Assembly: GCA_011051855.1 (NCBI GenBank)
Contig: DRKG01000174.1
Coordinates: 1-5,693 of the forward strand
Length of the DNA: 5,693 bases
Reading direction: 5' to 3'
Source: a bacterium
GTDB taxonomy: Bacteria > Planctomycetota > UBA1135 > UBA2386
In this document: piece by piece, positions 4,698-5,693 of the stretch
How positions within the stretch are numbered: position 1 is the stretch's first letter
How the letters are laid out: each line of letters opens with the position of its first letter
Notes under the pieces: model-generated
Databases searched by the model: none
What the model saw: only the letters and a program-made list of their open reading frames with translations
Told to the model about the DNA's origin: nothing
Translations under genes and position numbers: made by a program

Positions 4698-5693
4698 CTA
4701 CATCGTCACGGTCTGCCTCCCGGTTCGACTCACTGGATGGATGCTGCGCGGCCCCCAGTCCTGCCGCCAGCGGACCACGTCCTCGGCCGTGATCTGGCGT
4801 TCCAGCAGACCCAGACGGACCGCGGAGGTGACCCCTTCGGGGTCGCGGTTGAAGCGCCGTCGCACGTAGTTGCGGTAGACGATGAAGATCGCCAACTGGG
4901 CTTCGAGGAACTTGCACTTCTTCGACACCAGCCAGCTCTTGCGCCGCAGTCGCCCGCAGTTGTCGCGCAGCATCGTGATGGTGACGTTGATCGGCGTCAG
5001 CGGGTTGTCGGGCGTGCGCGGATCCGAGCCGGGGGTGCGCCGGTGGCGCGCGCGGCCGGCGAACACCTGCTTGGCGAGGGTGACGTAACTCCCTTTCATG
5101 TCGGTATCGAGCACGAATGCGCGCGAGGTCCGACGGGCCAGCTCGAGCATCACCTCGTGCACGCACTCGCGGCCGCGGTCGACCCGGCGCCCGTGCAGGG
5201 CCTCGTCGCGATCCTGTTGCCGGCGCCGATGCGAGCCGCGCCGCGCCAGCCGGCGGATCGGTGCCGCCCGCGCGCTGACGGCGAACCAGGTCTCGCGCTC
5301 GATCAGGATCGGCACCGTCAGCGGCCGGATCGCGAGCGTCTCGTAGCTCTCCTCCTCGTCGAGCAGATACTCACGGCCCTCGGGCAGCCGCCGGGAAAGG
5401 TTGTCGTGCAGCGCCCTGCAGGTCCGGCCGAGCTTGCGGAACTTGCGCTGCACGCTGCTGACCCCGAGACCCAGGATCCGACCGCTTTGCCGGAGTCCCA
5501 CGCCGCTGATCAGCATCTGGAACAGCCGCGCGTTGACCTCCGGCCGGCGATCGCGGTAGTCGTGTCGAAACGTCTGCTCCGAGAATGTCTTGCGGCAGTC
5601 GAGGCAGCGAAAGCGCGGCACCGGCTCACCTCGGCACTGCGTGCGGAAGGAACCCCAGCGCTGGAACCGGAACCGGCCTTCATCGTGGCCGAC
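4698..5693 (-). CDS. Zinc-ribbon, helix-turn-helix DDE-type transposase (5' end outside window)
   Basis: Counting from a GTG at 5621 the frame has 307 residues, but it stays open for 24 more codons to the window edge. Those codons (ending GSFRTQCRGEP) continue the family pattern, so the real start lies beyond 5693 and a first Cys pair is expected there. Visible parts are RFRCLDCRKTFSEQTF (3-18, a zinc-ribbon Cys pair), a helix-turn-helix at about 40-64 (GVGLRQSGRILGLGVSSVQ), and a catalytic-like core. Core motifs are LLDEEESYE (86-94), LDTDMKGSY (171-179) and KKCKFLEAQLAIFIVYRNYVR (234-254). Candidate acidic residues are D88, D172 or D174, and E240. A very basic stretch (120-150) lies within the core. 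The layout recalls IS1/IS1595-like elements, but I cannot name the IS family. No frameshift is seen, so it may be active. It acts by cutting and joining the element's ends. Confidence 0.8.
   Translation of the reverse strand, partial: VGHDEGRFRFQRWGSFRTQCRGEPVPRFRCLDCRKTFSEQTFRHDYRDRRPEVNARLFQMLISGVGLRQSGRILGLGVSSVQRKFRKLGRTCRALHDNLSRRLPEGREYLLDEEESYETLAIRPLTVPILIERETWFAVSARAAPIRRLARRGSHRRRQQDRDEALHGRRVDRGRECVHEVMLELARRTSRAFVLDTDMKGSYVTLAKQVFAGRARHRRTPGSDPRTPDNPLTPINVTITMLRDNCGRLRRKSWLVSKKCKFLEAQLAIFIVYRNYVRRRFNRDPEGVTSAVRLGLLERQITAEDVVRWRQDWGPRSIHPVSRTGRQTVTM
4698..5693 (-). mobile_element. Partial insertion sequence, boundaries not determined
   Basis: The transposase gene implies an insertion sequence that enters from the right edge. 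Its right end is outside the window, so terminal inverted repeats and target duplications cannot be matched. The left end should lie between 4439 and 4697; the hairpin at 4583-4602 and the palindrome at 4527-4540 are the only structured sequences there. The coordinates given cover only the transposase gene. Confidence 0.5.

Noticed and set aside
4546..5166. Minus-strand frame overlapping the transposase
   Set aside because: It is an alternative-frame shadow of the transposase, Arg/Ala-rich and without motifs.

Overview
This is a very GC-rich bacterial window with no tRNA, rRNA or CRISPR array. It holds two cut-off genes at the edges, three complete recognisable genes and one doubtful small reading frame. 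The likely source is a high-GC member of the Planctomycetota. The main reason is the exported beta-helix protein in the middle: its C-terminal domain resembles the tail domain that recurs on exported proteins of high-GC marine planctomycetes, and the transposase on the right is of a kind I associate with the same group. This placement is from memory and is tentative; a high-GC proteobacterium or myxobacterium is not excluded. None of the three complete genes has a convincing Shine-Dalgarno sequence.

Layout from left to right. (1) Bases 1-1710, plus strand: the C-terminal part of a LACTB2-like metallo-beta-lactamase-fold hydrolase, then a 393-residue major facilitator superfamily transporter whose TTG start overlaps the hydrolase stop (TTGA). 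The two are probably co-translated. (2) Bases 1711-2142: a gap of about 430 bases with one weak 71-codon frame that may be a small gene or a relic, followed by an extended -10 promoter-like sequence. (3) Bases 2143-3777, plus strand: a 544-residue predicted exported protein with an N-terminal CSLREA-like segment, a beta-helix with a near-exact 27-residue period, eight cysteines, and the C-terminal domain mentioned above. (4) Bases 3778-3937: a convergent gap with a 12-base tandem repeat and an inverted repeat that could end transcription from both sides. (5) Bases 3938-4438, minus strand: a YchJ-family protein with a SEC-C zinc motif at each end and a promoter-like pair that would give an almost leaderless mRNA. 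(6) Bases 4439-4697: a GC-rich spacer with a 14-base perfect palindrome and a 7-base-pair hairpin. (7) Bases 4698 to the right edge, minus strand: a zinc-ribbon, helix-turn-helix transposase whose true start lies outside the window.

Only the hydrolase and transporter look like an operon. The beta-helix protein, the YchJ protein and the transposase look like independent units. I do not see a new multi-gene system. The most distinctive item is the periodic exported beta-helix protein.
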